Source: an uncultured bacterium (GTDB lineage Bacteria; Cyanobacteriota; Vampirovibrionia; Gastranaerophilales; Gastranaerophilaceae). Taken from it: a stretch of DNA of 64,000 bases. Position numbers and translations under genes: made by a program. Under the pieces are notes generated by a model. The model did not search any database. It was not told the origin of the DNA and saw only the letters and a program-made list of their open reading frames with translations. This document shows positions 32,717 to 41,923 of the stretch, piece by piece (position 1 is the stretch's first letter; every line of letters starts with the position of its first letter). The DNA is taken from NCBI GenBank assembly GCA_902765215.1, contig CACWZA010000005.1, positions 1 through 64,000 of the forward strand, given 5' to 3'.

Positions 32717-32917
32717 AGTAAAACGAAGTGTTCCTTTATCGTCAACTACTTCATTCCACATTTTGCGTGGTCTTACCCAAAGCCCCGAGTCGTTGTAGAG
32801 CGGTTTATATACAATCATTTCTTCATCAGTTTCAGAGTGTCTTGCAAACCCCACTACTTCATACATATTCCCTTTGAAATGTCTGTATTTCTTTCCTATG
32901 ATTATTTCCTGTTCCAT
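32705..32917 (-). CDS. DUF1653 family small protein
   Basis: 70 residues from the ATG at 32917, which follows GAGG. KYRHFKGNMYEVVGFARHSETDEEMIVYKPLY, then the W-x-RP motif LWVRPRKMWNE, is typical of DUF1653, a small SH3-like domain of unknown function. A longer in-frame start at 32944 is less likely. It overlaps the end of nth by 12 bp in convergent orientation. Confidence 0.85.
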   Translation of the reverse strand: MEQEIIIGKKYRHFKGNMYEVVGFARHSETDEEMIVYKPLYNDSGLWVRPRKMWNEVVDDKGTLRFTLLD

Positions 32918-32993
32918 AAATACCTCAAATACTTCACTAATCACTAAATTTATTATATAATAGACTCAGGTTTATAGATAGAAGGAAGAGATT

Positions 32994-34388
32994 ATGTTCA
33001 GTATTATTTTGGCAGGCGGTTCAGGTAGCAGATTGTGGCCTTTATCCAGAGAATTGTATCCAAAGCAGTTGTTGAATATCCAGAATAAGGATAGTTTATT
33101 GCAGGAAACCTATAAGCGTGTGCTTGAGATAATTCCGTCCGAGAAAATTATTAATGTTACTAATACAAAGCATTTTGCCAATGTTAAATATCAGCTTTCT
33201 TCTATTACAAAAGATCCTGTTGTTTTATCCGAACCTGAATCAAAAAATACGGCTCCTGCTATCGCAATAGCAGTTAAATATATTTTGGATAAACATAAAA
33301 AATCAGAAGATGAAATTGTTTTGGTTGTTCCTTCTGATCATAAAATAAAGAATTTATCTAAGTTTAAACAATCAGTTAAAACGGCAGAAAAACTTGCAAA
33401 ACAGGGGTATCTTGTTACATTTGGGGTAAAACCTGATTATCCTGAAACCGGTTACGGATATATTAAAACAGCAAAAGAAATTGATAACGGCTTTTTGGTT
33501 GATAAGTTTGATGAAAAACCGAGTAAATCAACTGTTGCAAAGTACCTGAATGATTCTGATATGTACTGGAATAGCGGTATGTTTATGTTTAAACTTGGGG
33601 TATTTATGGACGAATTGAAAAAATATTCGCCTGATATATCTTCTATTGTAGAAAAATTTGATTTTTCAAAAAGTGACGAAATCTTATATACATATTTTGA
33701 ACGAATGCCTAATATTTCAATTGATTATGCCCTAATGGAAAAATCAAAGAATATCGCAATGGCAAAGCTTGAATCTGACTGGCTTGATGTAGGTTCATGG
33801 AAATCTATTTATGATGTAAGCAAAAAGGATATGGATAATAATGTGAAAATCGGTCATGTTCTTGACTTAGATTCAAAAGATTCACTTATGTATTCTTCAT
33901 CAAAACTCGTTGCAACAGTCGGACTCGAAGATGTAATTCTAGTTGAAACTGAAGATGCCGTACTTGCATGCAAAAAAGATAAGGTGCAGGATGTAAAACA
34001 GATATTTGAAACTTTAAAGCAGCAGCATGATAATACCCAAATGGTTCATAAAACCGTATACAGACCTTGGGGGTATTATACTGTTCTAGCGCAGGGTGAC
34101 GGCTTCCTTACGAAGTTGATTCAGGTTAATCCGGGACAAAAACTCTCTGTTCAGTCACATAATCACAGAAGTGAACACTGGGTTGTTTTAAAAGGTACTG
34201 CAAAGGTTGTGCTTGAAGGTAAAGAGCATATTTTGAGCCCGGGGCATAGTGTTGATATTGCAGTTAAGGCAATTCACTCTCTTCAAAACCCTTATAAAGA
34301 AACACTTCAGATTGTTGAAGTTCAGAAGGGTGATTTGCTTATAGAAGAAGACATTGTCAGATATGAAGACATGTACGGTCGTGTTTAG
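32994..34388 (+). CDS. manC: Mannose-1-phosphate guanylyltransferase / mannose-6-phosphate isomerase
   Basis: 464 residues, bifunctional type. The N-terminal nucleotidyltransferase shows IILAGGSGSRLWPLSRELYPKQLL, VVPSDHKI and the FDEKPSK motif. The C-terminal cupin shows RPWGYYTVL, SVQSHNHRSEHWVVL and GHSVDIAVKAIHSL with isomerase metal ligands. It makes GDP-mannose for surface polysaccharide or LPS. AGAAGGAAGAG precedes the ATG. mtaB follows after 16 bp. Confidence 0.96.
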   Translation: MFSIILAGGSGSRLWPLSRELYPKQLLNIQNKDSLLQETYKRVLEIIPSEKIINVTNTKHFANVKYQLSSITKDPVVLSEPESKNTAPAIAIAVKYILDKHKKSEDEIVLVVPSDHKIKNLSKFKQSVKTAEKLAKQGYLVTFGVKPDYPETGYGYIKTAKEIDNGFLVDKFDEKPSKSTVAKYLNDSDMYWNSGMFMFKLGVFMDELKKYSPDISSIVEKFDFSKSDEILYTYFERMPNISIDYALMEKSKNIAMAKLESDWLDVGSWKSIYDVSKKDMDNNVKIGHVLDLDSKDSLMYSSSKLVATVGLEDVILVETEDAVLACKKDKVQDVKQIFETLKQQHDNTQMVHKTVYRPWGYYTVLAQGDGFLTKLIQVNPGQKLSVQSHNHRSEHWVVLKGTAKVVLEGKEHILSPGHSVDIAVKAIHSLQNPYKETLQIVEVQKGDLLIEEDIVRYEDMYGRV

Positions 34389-34404
34389 GGGTAAGTAATT
34401 AAAG

Positions 34405-35697
34405 ATGAACCGTTCGTTTTATATAAAGTCAATGGGCTGTAAGTCAAATCAGTTTGAGGGTTCTTTAATTACGGAAAACCTTATTAAAAACGGGTTTAAA
34501 CAGGTGTTTAATCTGAAAGATGCAGATTATTTTATTCTTAATTCCTGTTCTGTTACTCATAAGAGCGATAACGAAACAATGTATTTGCTTAGAAATGCCG
34601 TTCATCAAAATCCGAAGGTGAAAAATGTTCTTACGGGTTGTGTGGCACAGGTTGAAAAAGAGTATTTGTCAGGGTTAGAGTATGTTCACTATCTATATGG
34701 AAATGATGATAAATTCAGACTGGGTGAACTCCTTCTTTCTGATGTAAAAAATTCCGTAACTGATATAATGACTGTTGATGAGTTTAATTATCAGGTGCTC
34801 GACGATACTACAAAAACCAGATTAAGTATGAAAATTCAGGATGGTTGTAATAACAGGTGTTCCTACTGTATTATCCCGTTTGCAAGAGGAAAATCACGAA
34901 GTGCAAGTTCAGAGTTTATCATTGAGCAGATTAATAGTGGTGTTCAAAAAGATTTTAAAGAGGTCGTTTTGACGGGTATTCATATCGGACAGTGGGGGCT
35001 TGATATCGGTAAATCTTTTATTGATTTAATAAGAGATATTGAAGAAAAAACGACTGTTCCGAGAGTTCGGTTGGGCTCTTTGAACCCTTTGGAAATAACT
35101 GATGAATTACTTGATTTGCTACAGCAGTCTGATAAGTTCTGTCCGCATTTTCACCTGTCGCTTCAGTCTGCATGCAACAAAACTCTGAAATCAATGAACA
35201 GATTTTATACGGTTGAACAGTATCTTGATCAGATTGAAGATATTAATTCAAGATTTCGTCTGCCGTTTATCGGAAGTGATATTATCGCAGGGTTTGTCGG
35301 GGAAACTGAAGAAGATTTTCAAACCACGGTTGATAACCTGAAAAAATCAGGCTTGTCAAAAATCCATACCTTCCCTTATTCAATAAGAAAGGGAACTCAG
35401 GCTGAATCAATGGAAGGCCACCTTTCTGATAAAATTAAGCAGGAAAGAGCGGATATAATAAAACAGGTGTCTGCAGAAAAACTTAATCAGTTTATGCAAA
35501 AAAATATTGGTACGGAACATAATGTTCTTATCGAAAAGCGTCCCGATAAACATACAGGAAGGTTAAAAGGGGTTACTGATAACTACATCAATGTTCTTAT
35601 CGATAAAAACGGTTCTGAGGATGTCTTCAACACTATTCAGAGTGTTCGTTTATCAGATTTTAAAAATGACAAGTTTATCGGGGAATTTACCCACTAA
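34405..35697 (+). CDS. mtaB: tRNA (N6-threonylcarbamoyladenosine-C2)-methylthiotransferase
   Basis: 430 residues. The N-terminal UPF0004 domain has its three cysteines in SMGCKSNQFEG, NSCSVTHKSD and TGCVAQ. The radical SAM cluster is DGCNNRCSYCIIPFARGKSRS. LTGIHIGQWG and the LSLQS motif follow, then a short TRAM domain. It adds methylthio to t6A37 in tRNAs reading ANN codons. A weak AGGGG site is 14 nt upstream, so it may be partly coupled to manC. Confidence 0.95.
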   Translation: MNRSFYIKSMGCKSNQFEGSLITENLIKNGFKQVFNLKDADYFILNSCSVTHKSDNETMYLLRNAVHQNPKVKNVLTGCVAQVEKEYLSGLEYVHYLYGNDDKFRLGELLLSDVKNSVTDIMTVDEFNYQVLDDTTKTRLSMKIQDGCNNRCSYCIIPFARGKSRSASSEFIIEQINSGVQKDFKEVVLTGIHIGQWGLDIGKSFIDLIRDIEEKTTVPRVRLGSLNPLEITDELLDLLQQSDKFCPHFHLSLQSACNKTLKSMNRFYTVEQYLDQIEDINSRFRLPFIGSDIIAGFVGETEEDFQTTVDNLKKSGLSKIHTFPYSIRKGTQAESMEGHLSDKIKQERADIIKQVSAEKLNQFMQKNIGTEHNVLIEKRPDKHTGRLKGVTDNYINVLIDKNGSEDVFNTIQSVRLSDFKNDKFIGEFTH

Positions 35698-35698
35698 A

Positions 35699-35722
35699 AA
35701 AGAGCCCTGAGGCCCTTTTTTA
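35699..35722. terminator. Terminator after mtaB
   Basis: AAGAGCC and GGCCCTT pair with one mismatch around a 4-nt loop, followed by a T run and preceded by an A run, so it may act in both directions. Confidence 0.75.
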
Positions 35723-35745
35723 TGGATATGAAGATATTATTATTA

Positions 35746-36117
35746 CTATTTTTGTCCGTGAGTTTTCTTAACGATTTCGTTAGCAACTGCACCGATAATA
35801 CCGCCTGTTTTAACTCTTTCGATATCATCGTCTGAGTATGTTTTTACAAATTTAACAACACCAGTTTCTTTTAAGTGTTTTGCTGCTTCCATAAAACTCT
35901 TGAAGTCAGGGCTCTGTAATTTTGGCATACTCATTTTAAAGCTTACCCTTGCTGTTTCTGCGCCTGTAACAACCTTTTCTTTATTAACCGCACCGGTTTC
36001 ATCTTTTCTGTAAACAGAACCGTCGCCTTGTGTTAAAGGTAAAGCTTCTGCAATTTCTTCTGCTGAAATGTATTGTTCTAAATCTTTTGCTAATGTTGCT
36101 GTTTGTTCAGGTGTCAT
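35746..36117 (-). CDS. Hypothetical protein
   Basis: 123 residues, soluble, helical at both ends, with no recognised domain. It starts MTPEQTATLAKDLEQYISAE. The C-terminal part DDIERVKTGGIIGAVANEI could be a small helical hairpin. GGAGA precedes the ATG. It is alone on the minus strand between mtaB and gatD, with 137 bp of AT-rich sequence upstream in which I see no other feature. Confidence 0.65.
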   Translation of the reverse strand: MTPEQTATLAKDLEQYISAEEIAEALPLTQGDGSVYRKDETGAVNKEKVVTGAETARVSFKMSMPKLQSPDFKSFMEAAKHLKETGVVKFVKTYSDDDIERVKTGGIIGAVANEIVKKTHGQK

Positions 36118-36254
36118 AATCTATCTCCATATCCTAATTGTCAAGTAATATTTCCTATGTATATATAAAGTATATACTCTAGTGAAAATTGCTTATTAAA
36201 TTCAAACTATGTTAATATTTCTTAACATTATAGGATAACCTTATATTTGTTTCA

Positions 36255-36989
36255 TTAGTATGCTTTGTTTAGTACTGATTCGTGCGCCTTTAATTCGATT
36301 GAATCGTCGAGTGGTTCAAGTTCAATATCATCGTTATATTTCTTTTGAAGAGCAAGTTTTATCATGTAGTCTGCAAAATGCGGGTTCTTTGGTAAGAATG
36401 AGCCGTGCAGGTAAGTACCGAAGGCATTTTTAGATCTTGCCCCTTCTGTTTTATCTATCCCGTTGTTTCCGTTGCCGACAATTACTCTTGCCATAGGGGT
36501 TGTATCCCCTCTTAAATAGGTTAGTCCGCTGTGGTTTTCAAACCCGACAAGAGTGTTTTTCTCGCTTATATAATCTATTTCTGCGCTTACATTCCCGATA
36601 AACCTTGTTGAGCCTGCTTCTGTATAAGCATCGAGTATGCTTATACCTTCAAGTCTGTCTGCATCGTGCGGCTGGTAATATTCTCCCATCAACTGATAAC
36701 CGCCGCATATACCTAAAAAGACAGCATTGTTATTGTATTCTTCCGTTAAGAGGTTTTTTAGTTTTTGAAGTTCGTGTGATACCTCAACCTGTTGTCTGTC
36801 CTGACCACCGCCGATAAAGAATATATCCGTACCTGACTCGAGTTTATCGCCCACATTGAGCTGTTGTATTTCTAACTCTATTCCTCTCCATTCGCATCGG
36901 TTTTGAAGTACCTTTACATTACCGATGTCTCCGTAGATATTTAAGAATAACGGATAGAGATGAACGAGTTTTAATTTTAAATTAGTCAT
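36255..36989 (-). CDS. gatD: GatD-type glutamine amidotransferase (lipid II isoglutaminyl synthase subunit)
   Basis: 244 residues of the class I CobB/CobQ-like amidotransferases. The start LKLVHLYPLFLNIYGDIGNV and RCEWRGIELEIQQ are typical of GatD. The nucleophile is Cys95 in FLGICGGYQLMG and the histidine is 195 in GTYLHGSF. GatD supplies ammonia to the Mur ligase-like MurT, which amidates glutamate in peptidoglycan stem peptides. MurT is normally adjacent but is not found in this window. AGAGG precedes the ATG. The membrane-anchored protein at 37001 lies 11 bp upstream in the same direction. Confidence 0.88.
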   Translation of the reverse strand: MTNLKLKLVHLYPLFLNIYGDIGNVKVLQNRCEWRGIELEIQQLNVGDKLESGTDIFFIGGGQDRQQVEVSHELQKLKNLLTEEYNNNAVFLGICGGYQLMGEYYQPHDADRLEGISILDAYTEAGSTRFIGNVSAEIDYISEKNTLVGFENHSGLTYLRGDTTPMARVIVGNGNNGIDKTEGARSKNAFGTYLHGSFLPKNPHFADYMIKLALQKKYNDDIELEPLDDSIELKAHESVLNKAY

Positions 36990-37000
36990 ATTTGCCTCTT

Positions 37001-37621
37001 TTACTTAACGGTTTTAGATTCCTGAACATTTTTATAAAATTCTGATGTAATCAACTGGGAATAGTGTTTTTTGTCGTTAATGGAAACGATTAAACGCTGA
37101 TTTTTCTTATCGTGGTCAACTACGGATACAATTCCGCTCACTGTTGTGTGAGGGAAGTTTGATAACTTTGCATTAAACTTGACATAAGGAACTCTTTGTC
37201 CGTATGTTGTCATGTATCCTTTGTCTGTTATTTCTATGTTTTGAACCCCTGTTGAATGGTATTTTACCTTTTTGCAGAGAGCTTCAAGTTTATATTTAAC
37301 TCCGTCCCCTTTTATGTCTTCTTCTGTTAGCAGCGGTTTTTTACCCGAATCTACAATAATCATCTTTTGCCCTGATGACGGGTGTTTTGCAATAACTGTT
37401 TTGTACCCCATTACTTTAACTGCTTTATCAATATTAAACTCGTCATCAACCTTCGAGAAATCTCCGACTTCCGATTCTATTTTGTCCTTATTTGTGCTAA
37501 AGAGGCAGAAAGAGCCGTCTGTGAGCCCTGTAAAGACGCCCTGTTTGTAAAGAGTAAAAATCCCGATAACAGCCAGACATACTATTACGGTATTGATAAT
37601 ATTTTTAAAAAATCTAAACAA
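37001..37621 (-). CDS. Membrane-anchored hypothetical protein
   Basis: 206 residues. The N-terminus MFRFFKNIINTVIVCLAVIG, then IFTLY, is an uncleaved anchor of one helix. The outside portion is beta-rich, with no recognised domain. The start codon is TTG at 37621, preceded by AGAGGTAAAATAA, and TATAAT lies at 37650-37645 on the minus strand. It precedes gatD by 11 bp and may belong to the same cell-envelope transcript. Confidence 0.75.
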   Translation of the reverse strand: MFRFFKNIINTVIVCLAVIGIFTLYKQGVFTGLTDGSFCLFSTNKDKIESEVGDFSKVDDEFNIDKAVKVMGYKTVIAKHPSSGQKMIIVDSGKKPLLTEEDIKGDGVKYKLEALCKKVKYHSTGVQNIEITDKGYMTTYGQRVPYVKFNAKLSNFPHTTVSGIVSVVDHDKKNQRLIVSINDKKHYSQLITSEFYKNVQESKTVK

Positions 37622-37644
37622 TTATTTTACCTCTACTTATTCTT

Positions 37645-37661
37645 ATTATACAATTATAGAC
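37645..37661. promoter_or_regulatory. Overlapping divergent promoters of mutS and the 37001 gene
   Basis: TACAAT (37649-37654) on the plus strand is followed by seven bases and the mutS ATG. TATAAT of the minus-strand gene occupies 37650-37645. The two -10 boxes share two bases, so polymerase can occupy only one at a time. Confidence 0.5.
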
Positions 37662-40244
37662 ATGGTTAGGTCTGAAATCAATAATATTAATAGTGTAGAT
37701 GTAAATATTGAAGATACAACACCTGTCATGCAGCAGTACCTCAAGGTTAAAAGGGAGAATGGGGATGCGTTATTGTTGTACAGACTTGGTGATTTTTATG
37801 AAACATTTTTTGAAGATGCACATGTTATGTCAAAAGAGTTGGAGTTGACTCTCACCGGACGTGATGCGGGTGCAAAGCTCGGACGAGTGCCATTGGCAGG
37901 TATACCGGCTAAAGCACTTGATAATTATGTACGCAGGCTGATTGATAAGGGCTATAAAGTCGCAATTTGCGAACAGTTAGAAGATCCGAAACTTCTTAAA
38001 CTAAAACAGGGCGAAGTTGTAAAAAGAGGGGTTGTAAGGGTTATAACTCCGGGGACAATTATTGAAAATAACTATCTTGAACAGACTTCTAACAACTATA
38101 TTTGTTCAATCTTTGAGGAAAAGGGAACTTGGGGTTTTGCGTATTCTGATGTCAGTACGGGCGAATTTAAAGTAACACAGGCTCCTTTAAATATGATTAT
38201 GGCTGAACTTGCAAGAATCAAGCCTGTTGAAGTAATAGGCCCTTCGGTTCCTCAAAAGGCGCAACCTTTCCAGATTGTTCCTGATGAAAAACTTAATTTG
38301 CCTGACGAGATAACCGAGCTCTATAAGTGTTCAAAAGTGCCTGAAAAAGTTTTTTCTGAAACTTTTGCACAGAATAATCTTATGTCTGCTTTGAAGTTAA
38401 CGAGCTTGGATACGATTGGTTATAAAAACTGTAAAATAGGATTTAGGGCGGCTGCGGCACTTTTAGCATATATGTGGGAAAATCTGAAGGATGCTTTCCC
38501 GAAAGTTGACCGACTTGAAACCTATGATTTGTCAGAGTATGTTTTGATGGATACAAGCACCCGTAAAAATCTTGAATTGACTGAAACCCTGAGAGAAAAG
38601 AATAAATACGGTTCTTTATACTGGGCAATCGACAGAACTCATACAAATATGGGCGCAAGATTATTGGGTACATGGATATGTCAGCCGCTTAAAAATATTG
38701 ATATGATTAAATCAAGACAAAATTCTACAGAATTGTTGATAAATCATAATGAAGAAAGGATTGAATTAACGGATGTACTTAATCAGATATATGATATTCA
38801 GAGACTTGCTACAAGATTGAGCAGTTCGGTTGCTCTGCCGAAAGACTTTGTGTCATTAAAAGAGTCTTTATCATACTTAGATAAGCTTGATGAACTCGTT
38901 AAAAGTTGTGGGCTTAGTACATTTGACGGTATTTCATCAAGAATACCCGAACTGATTGAATTTGCATCTCTTATTGAAAAAACGGTTGTTGATGATCCTC
39001 CGAATGTCATCAAAGAGGGTGGTATTATTAAAAGCGGCGTTAATGAAAATCTTGATTACCTCAGAGATTTGATGAATAACGCAGAAGACTGGCTTGTTAA
39101 GTTTGAAGAATCAGAAAAGGAAAGAACGGGGATTAAGAACTTAAAAGTCGCTTATAACAGAGTTTTTGGGTATTATATTGAGATAACAAATTCTAACCTT
39201 GATATGATTCCTCAAAATTATATTCGCCGTCAAACTCTGAGAGGTTCCGAGAGATTTATAACTGATGAACTTAAACACCACGAGGATGAAGTTCTATCTG
39301 CTCAAACAAAGGTTTGCGAGCTGGAATATAAGATTTTTACCGATTTCAGAACTTATGCCAAAGAGTTTGTTGAAATTATAAGAGAGCTTGCTAATGCTAT
39401 TGCAGAACTTGATATATTTGTGTCGTTTGCAACAGTTGCGCTTGAATCAAATTATACAAAACCTGAATTAACGGAAAATTCAGAGTTTATTATTAAAAAC
39501 GGCCGTCACCCTGTACTTGAAAAGGTCTTGCCGTTAGGAACTTATGTGCCGAACGATTTGGAATTATCTGATATTGGTGCGGATGAAGAATCTCGTTTTA
39601 TGATTTTAACAGGCCCTAATATGGCAGGGAAATCTACATATATGCGTCAAAATGCACTTATTGCAATTTTGGCTCAGATAGGTTCTTATGTTCCTGCAGA
39701 TTATGTAAAAATGGGCATAGCGGATAAAATCTTTACCAGAGTAGGTGCGAGTGATGATTTGACTCTCGGTCAGTCTACTTTTATGGTTGAAATGATTGAA
39801 ACTGCAAATATATTGAATAATGCAACAGAAAAAAGTTTGATTTTGATTGACGAAATCGGTCGAGGCACAAGTACTTATGACGGTGTTGCTATTGCATGGG
39901 CTGTTGCAGAGCATATTGCGGGCAAAATCAATGCAAGATGTATATTTGCAACTCACTATCACGAATTGAATGTTATGACTCAAACATATCCGCAGATTAA
40001 AAATTATCGTGTAACTATTTCTGAAACTGACGGAAAGATTGAGTTCTTAAGAAAAATTGTTCAGGGCGGGGCAAGTAAAAGTTATGGTATCCATGTTGCA
40101 CAAATGGCAGGATTGCCGTCATCAGTCATTAAAAGGTCAAAAGACCTGATGATAAAACTGCAAAAAGACTGTTCTAAAGACTTATCATCAAGACGAAAAA
40201 CGCTATCTGAAAATGCATCCCCTCAATTGTCATTGTTTCAGTAA
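37662..40244 (+). CDS. mutS: DNA mismatch repair protein MutS
   Basis: 860 residues. The mismatch-contact motif is LGDFYETFFEDA (Phe-x-Glu). The connector and core domains follow, then the ATPase with Walker A TGPNMAGKSTYMRQ, Walker B ILIDEIGRGTSTYDG and the dimer motif SYGIHVAQMAGLP. The end SPQLSLFQ resembles a beta-clamp-binding peptide (QLSLF), as in many MutS proteins. I chose ATG 37662 since the upstream frame runs through the divergent promoter. No Shine-Dalgarno sequence is present. mutL is not in the window. Confidence 0.97.
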   Translation: MVRSEINNINSVDVNIEDTTPVMQQYLKVKRENGDALLLYRLGDFYETFFEDAHVMSKELELTLTGRDAGAKLGRVPLAGIPAKALDNYVRRLIDKGYKVAICEQLEDPKLLKLKQGEVVKRGVVRVITPGTIIENNYLEQTSNNYICSIFEEKGTWGFAYSDVSTGEFKVTQAPLNMIMAELARIKPVEVIGPSVPQKAQPFQIVPDEKLNLPDEITELYKCSKVPEKVFSETFAQNNLMSALKLTSLDTIGYKNCKIGFRAAAALLAYMWENLKDAFPKVDRLETYDLSEYVLMDTSTRKNLELTETLREKNKYGSLYWAIDRTHTNMGARLLGTWICQPLKNIDMIKSRQNSTELLINHNEERIELTDVLNQIYDIQRLATRLSSSVALPKDFVSLKESLSYLDKLDELVKSCGLSTFDGISSRIPELIEFASLIEKTVVDDPPNVIKEGGIIKSGVNENLDYLRDLMNNAEDWLVKFEESEKERTGIKNLKVAYNRVFGYYIEITNSNLDMIPQNYIRRQTLRGSERFITDELKHHEDEVLSAQTKVCELEYKIFTDFRTYAKEFVEIIRELANAIAELDIFVSFATVALESNYTKPELTENSEFIIKNGRHPVLEKVLPLGTYVPNDLELSDIGADEESRFMILTGPNMAGKSTYMRQNALIAILAQIGSYVPADYVKMGIADKIFTRVGASDDLTLGQSTFMVEMIETANILNNATEKSLILIDEIGRGTSTYDGVAIAWAVAEHIAGKINARCIFATHYHELNVMTQTYPQIKNYRVTISETDGKIEFLRKIVQGGASKSYGIHVAQMAGLPSSVIKRSKDLMIKLQKDCSKDLSSRRKTLSENASPQLSLFQ

Positions 40245-40258
40245 CAAAAACGATATAT

Positions 40259-40286
40259 AAAAAGCACGTCTTATGACGTGCTTTTC
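40259..40286. terminator. Terminator between mutS and the 40309 gene
   Basis: AAAAGCACGTC and GACGTGCTTTT form a perfect 11-bp stem around TTAT. The A and T flanks allow it to end both convergent transcripts. Confidence 0.9.
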
Positions 40287-40308
40287 TTGTGATAAAAGTT
40301 TTTAGATG

Positions 40309-40713
40309 TTAGAACAATCCGTGAAGAATCATGTTGCTCGCTGCCATCATGTTCATCTGATTAGTGAGAACTTGTGACTGTTCAACCTTTGATGCCTGCT
40401 GTCCTTTGTGGAATTTAGCAATTACATCCGTTACGGTCTTCGGTTTGATAGAAGCGGCATTTTCTGCTGCCTGTGGTGACTGTGTCGGTTGAGGTTTGAT
40501 TTCTTCAACATAAGTCACAGGTGCAACTTTTGTATCCTGAAGTTGAGATTCAAGCTGCATTCTTTGTGTCATTGCAGAAATGTCCGTGATTTGGTTGTTC
40601 TTGACATCTGATTCAACTTTGTTCAATTGTTCCTTGCAGTTATTAGCTTCTGCCTGCTTTATTACTGGCGGAGCCATTGTAACCTGAGGTCTAAATGAAA
40701 TACTTGTTGCCAT
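40309..40713 (-). CDS. Hypothetical Q/N-rich protein
   Basis: 134 residues from the second ATG, at 40713, which is 8 nt after AAAGGA; the first ATG, at 40719, is too close to that site. The start MATSISFRPQVTMAPP contains SFRP, loosely like the SFKG tags. The rest is polar and probably helical, ending VLTNQMNMMAASNMILHGLF, a short methionine-rich amphipathic helix that could contact membrane. No family recognised. Confidence 0.7.
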   Translation of the reverse strand: MATSISFRPQVTMAPPVIKQAEANNCKEQLNKVESDVKNNQITDISAMTQRMQLESQLQDTKVAPVTYVEEIKPQPTQSPQAAENAASIKPKTVTDVIAKFHKGQQASKVEQSQVLTNQMNMMAASNMILHGLF

Positions 40714-40804
40714 TGTCATTTCCTTTCATTCACACACACTCTGATAAAACGCGTGAAACAAAAAAATTGCTTTATAATTTCCTGTCTTTTTACAAACTTT
40801 AATA

Positions 40805-40832
40805 AAAAAGGCTGATTATAATCAGCCTTTTT
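40805..40832 (-). terminator. Terminator of recA
   Basis: AAAAAGGCTGATTATAATCAGCCTTTTT is a near-perfect palindrome ending in T on either strand. It lies 6 bp after the recA stop codon. Confidence 0.9.
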
Positions 40833-40837
40833 CTATA

Positions 40838-41860
40838 CTAACCTTCTGCGAGTTTTTCTCTTACGAGTTTTTCTACTTCTGCCAATAAATCAGGGTTTGC
40901 ATCTAAAAATTCTTTTGATTTTTCTCTGCCCTGTCCGAGTTTGGCATCATTGTAACTGAACCATGCCCCTGCCTTATTGATTATGCCGAGGTTTACGGCT
41001 ACATCAAGTATGTTGCCTGTTTTTGATATACCTTTACCGAAGATAATATCAAATTCTGCAGTTCTGAAAGGAGGTGCAACTTTGTTCTTTAATACTCTTA
41101 CTCTTACATGGTTTCCGACATCTTCGCCGTCGCCCTTAAGTGTTTCTGTACGCTTAATTTCCATTCTGACAGATGCATAATATTTCAATGCGTTACCGCC
41201 TGTTGTTGTTTCAGGGTTTCCGTACATAACCCCTATTTTTTGTCTTAATTGGTTAATAAAGATAACTGTTGTGTTTGTTTTCCCGATAACACCTGTGAGT
41301 TTTCTCAGTGCCTTTGACATAAGTCTTGCCTGAAGCCCCATTTGCTGGTCTTCCATTGTTCCTTCGATTTCTGCTTTTGGAACGAGCGCTGCAACTGAGT
41401 CAACAACGATGATATCGACAGCGCCTGAGCGAACGAGTTCTTCTGTAATATCGAGTGCCTGTTCACCTGTGTCAGGTTGTGAGATAAGCAGTTCGTCAAT
41501 ATTAACCCCAAGGTTTCTTGCGTATTCAGGGTCAAGTGCGTGTTCTGCATCAACGAATGCTGCTATTCCCCCCTTCTTTTGACATTCAGCAACAATGTGT
41601 TGTGCCAAAGTGGTTTTCCCTGATGATTCAGGCCCGTAGATTTCTATAATACGGCCTCTTGGAATCCCGCCTATTCCGAGTGCTACGTCAAGTGATAATG
41701 CCCCTGTAGGGATTGCGTCAACATTAACAGTAGTCTTATCGCCCAATTTCATAATTGAGCCTTTACCAAAATCTTTTTCTATTTTTTCAATTGCCAAATT
41801 CAGTGCTTTCTGACGATCGGCATTAATAGTCTTTTCTTCAGTCTTTTCAGCAGTAACCAT
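40838..41860 (-). CDS. recA: Recombinase RecA
   Basis: 340 residues. It forms the nucleoprotein filament for strand exchange and co-protease activity. Walker A is [10 protein letters not shown], Walker [11 protein letters not shown], the L2 region [22 protein letters not shown], followed by the C-terminal domain. ATG 41860 follows AAGGA by 7 nt; the longer frame to 41893 is less likely. I see no clear LexA-type SOS box in the 63 bp between it and the upstream gene. Confidence 0.98.
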   Translation of the reverse strand: MVTAEKTEEKTINADRQKALNLAIEKIEKDFGKGSIMKLGDKTTVNVDAIPTGALSLDVALGIGGIPRGRIIEIYGPESSGKTTLAQHIVAECQKKGGIAAFVDAEHALDPEYARNLGVNIDELLISQPDTGEQALDITEELVRSGAVDIIVVDSVAALVPKAEIEGTMEDQQMGLQARLMSKALRKLTGVIGKTNTTVIFINQLRQKIGVMYGNPETTTGGNALKYYASVRMEIKRTETLKGDGEDVGNHVRVRVLKNKVAPPFRTAEFDIIFGKGISKTGNILDVAVNLGIINKAGAWFSYNDAKLGQGREKSKEFLDANPDLLAEVEKLVREKLAEG

Positions 41861-41923
41861 AATAATTTCCTTATATTCTATAAAAAGTCCCAACTCTAAT
41901 AAATCTGTTGTAAATGTACACTA

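Noticed and set aside
37593-37661. Longer start for mutS
   Set aside because: The extra 23 codons run through the divergent promoter and the start of the minus-strand gene.
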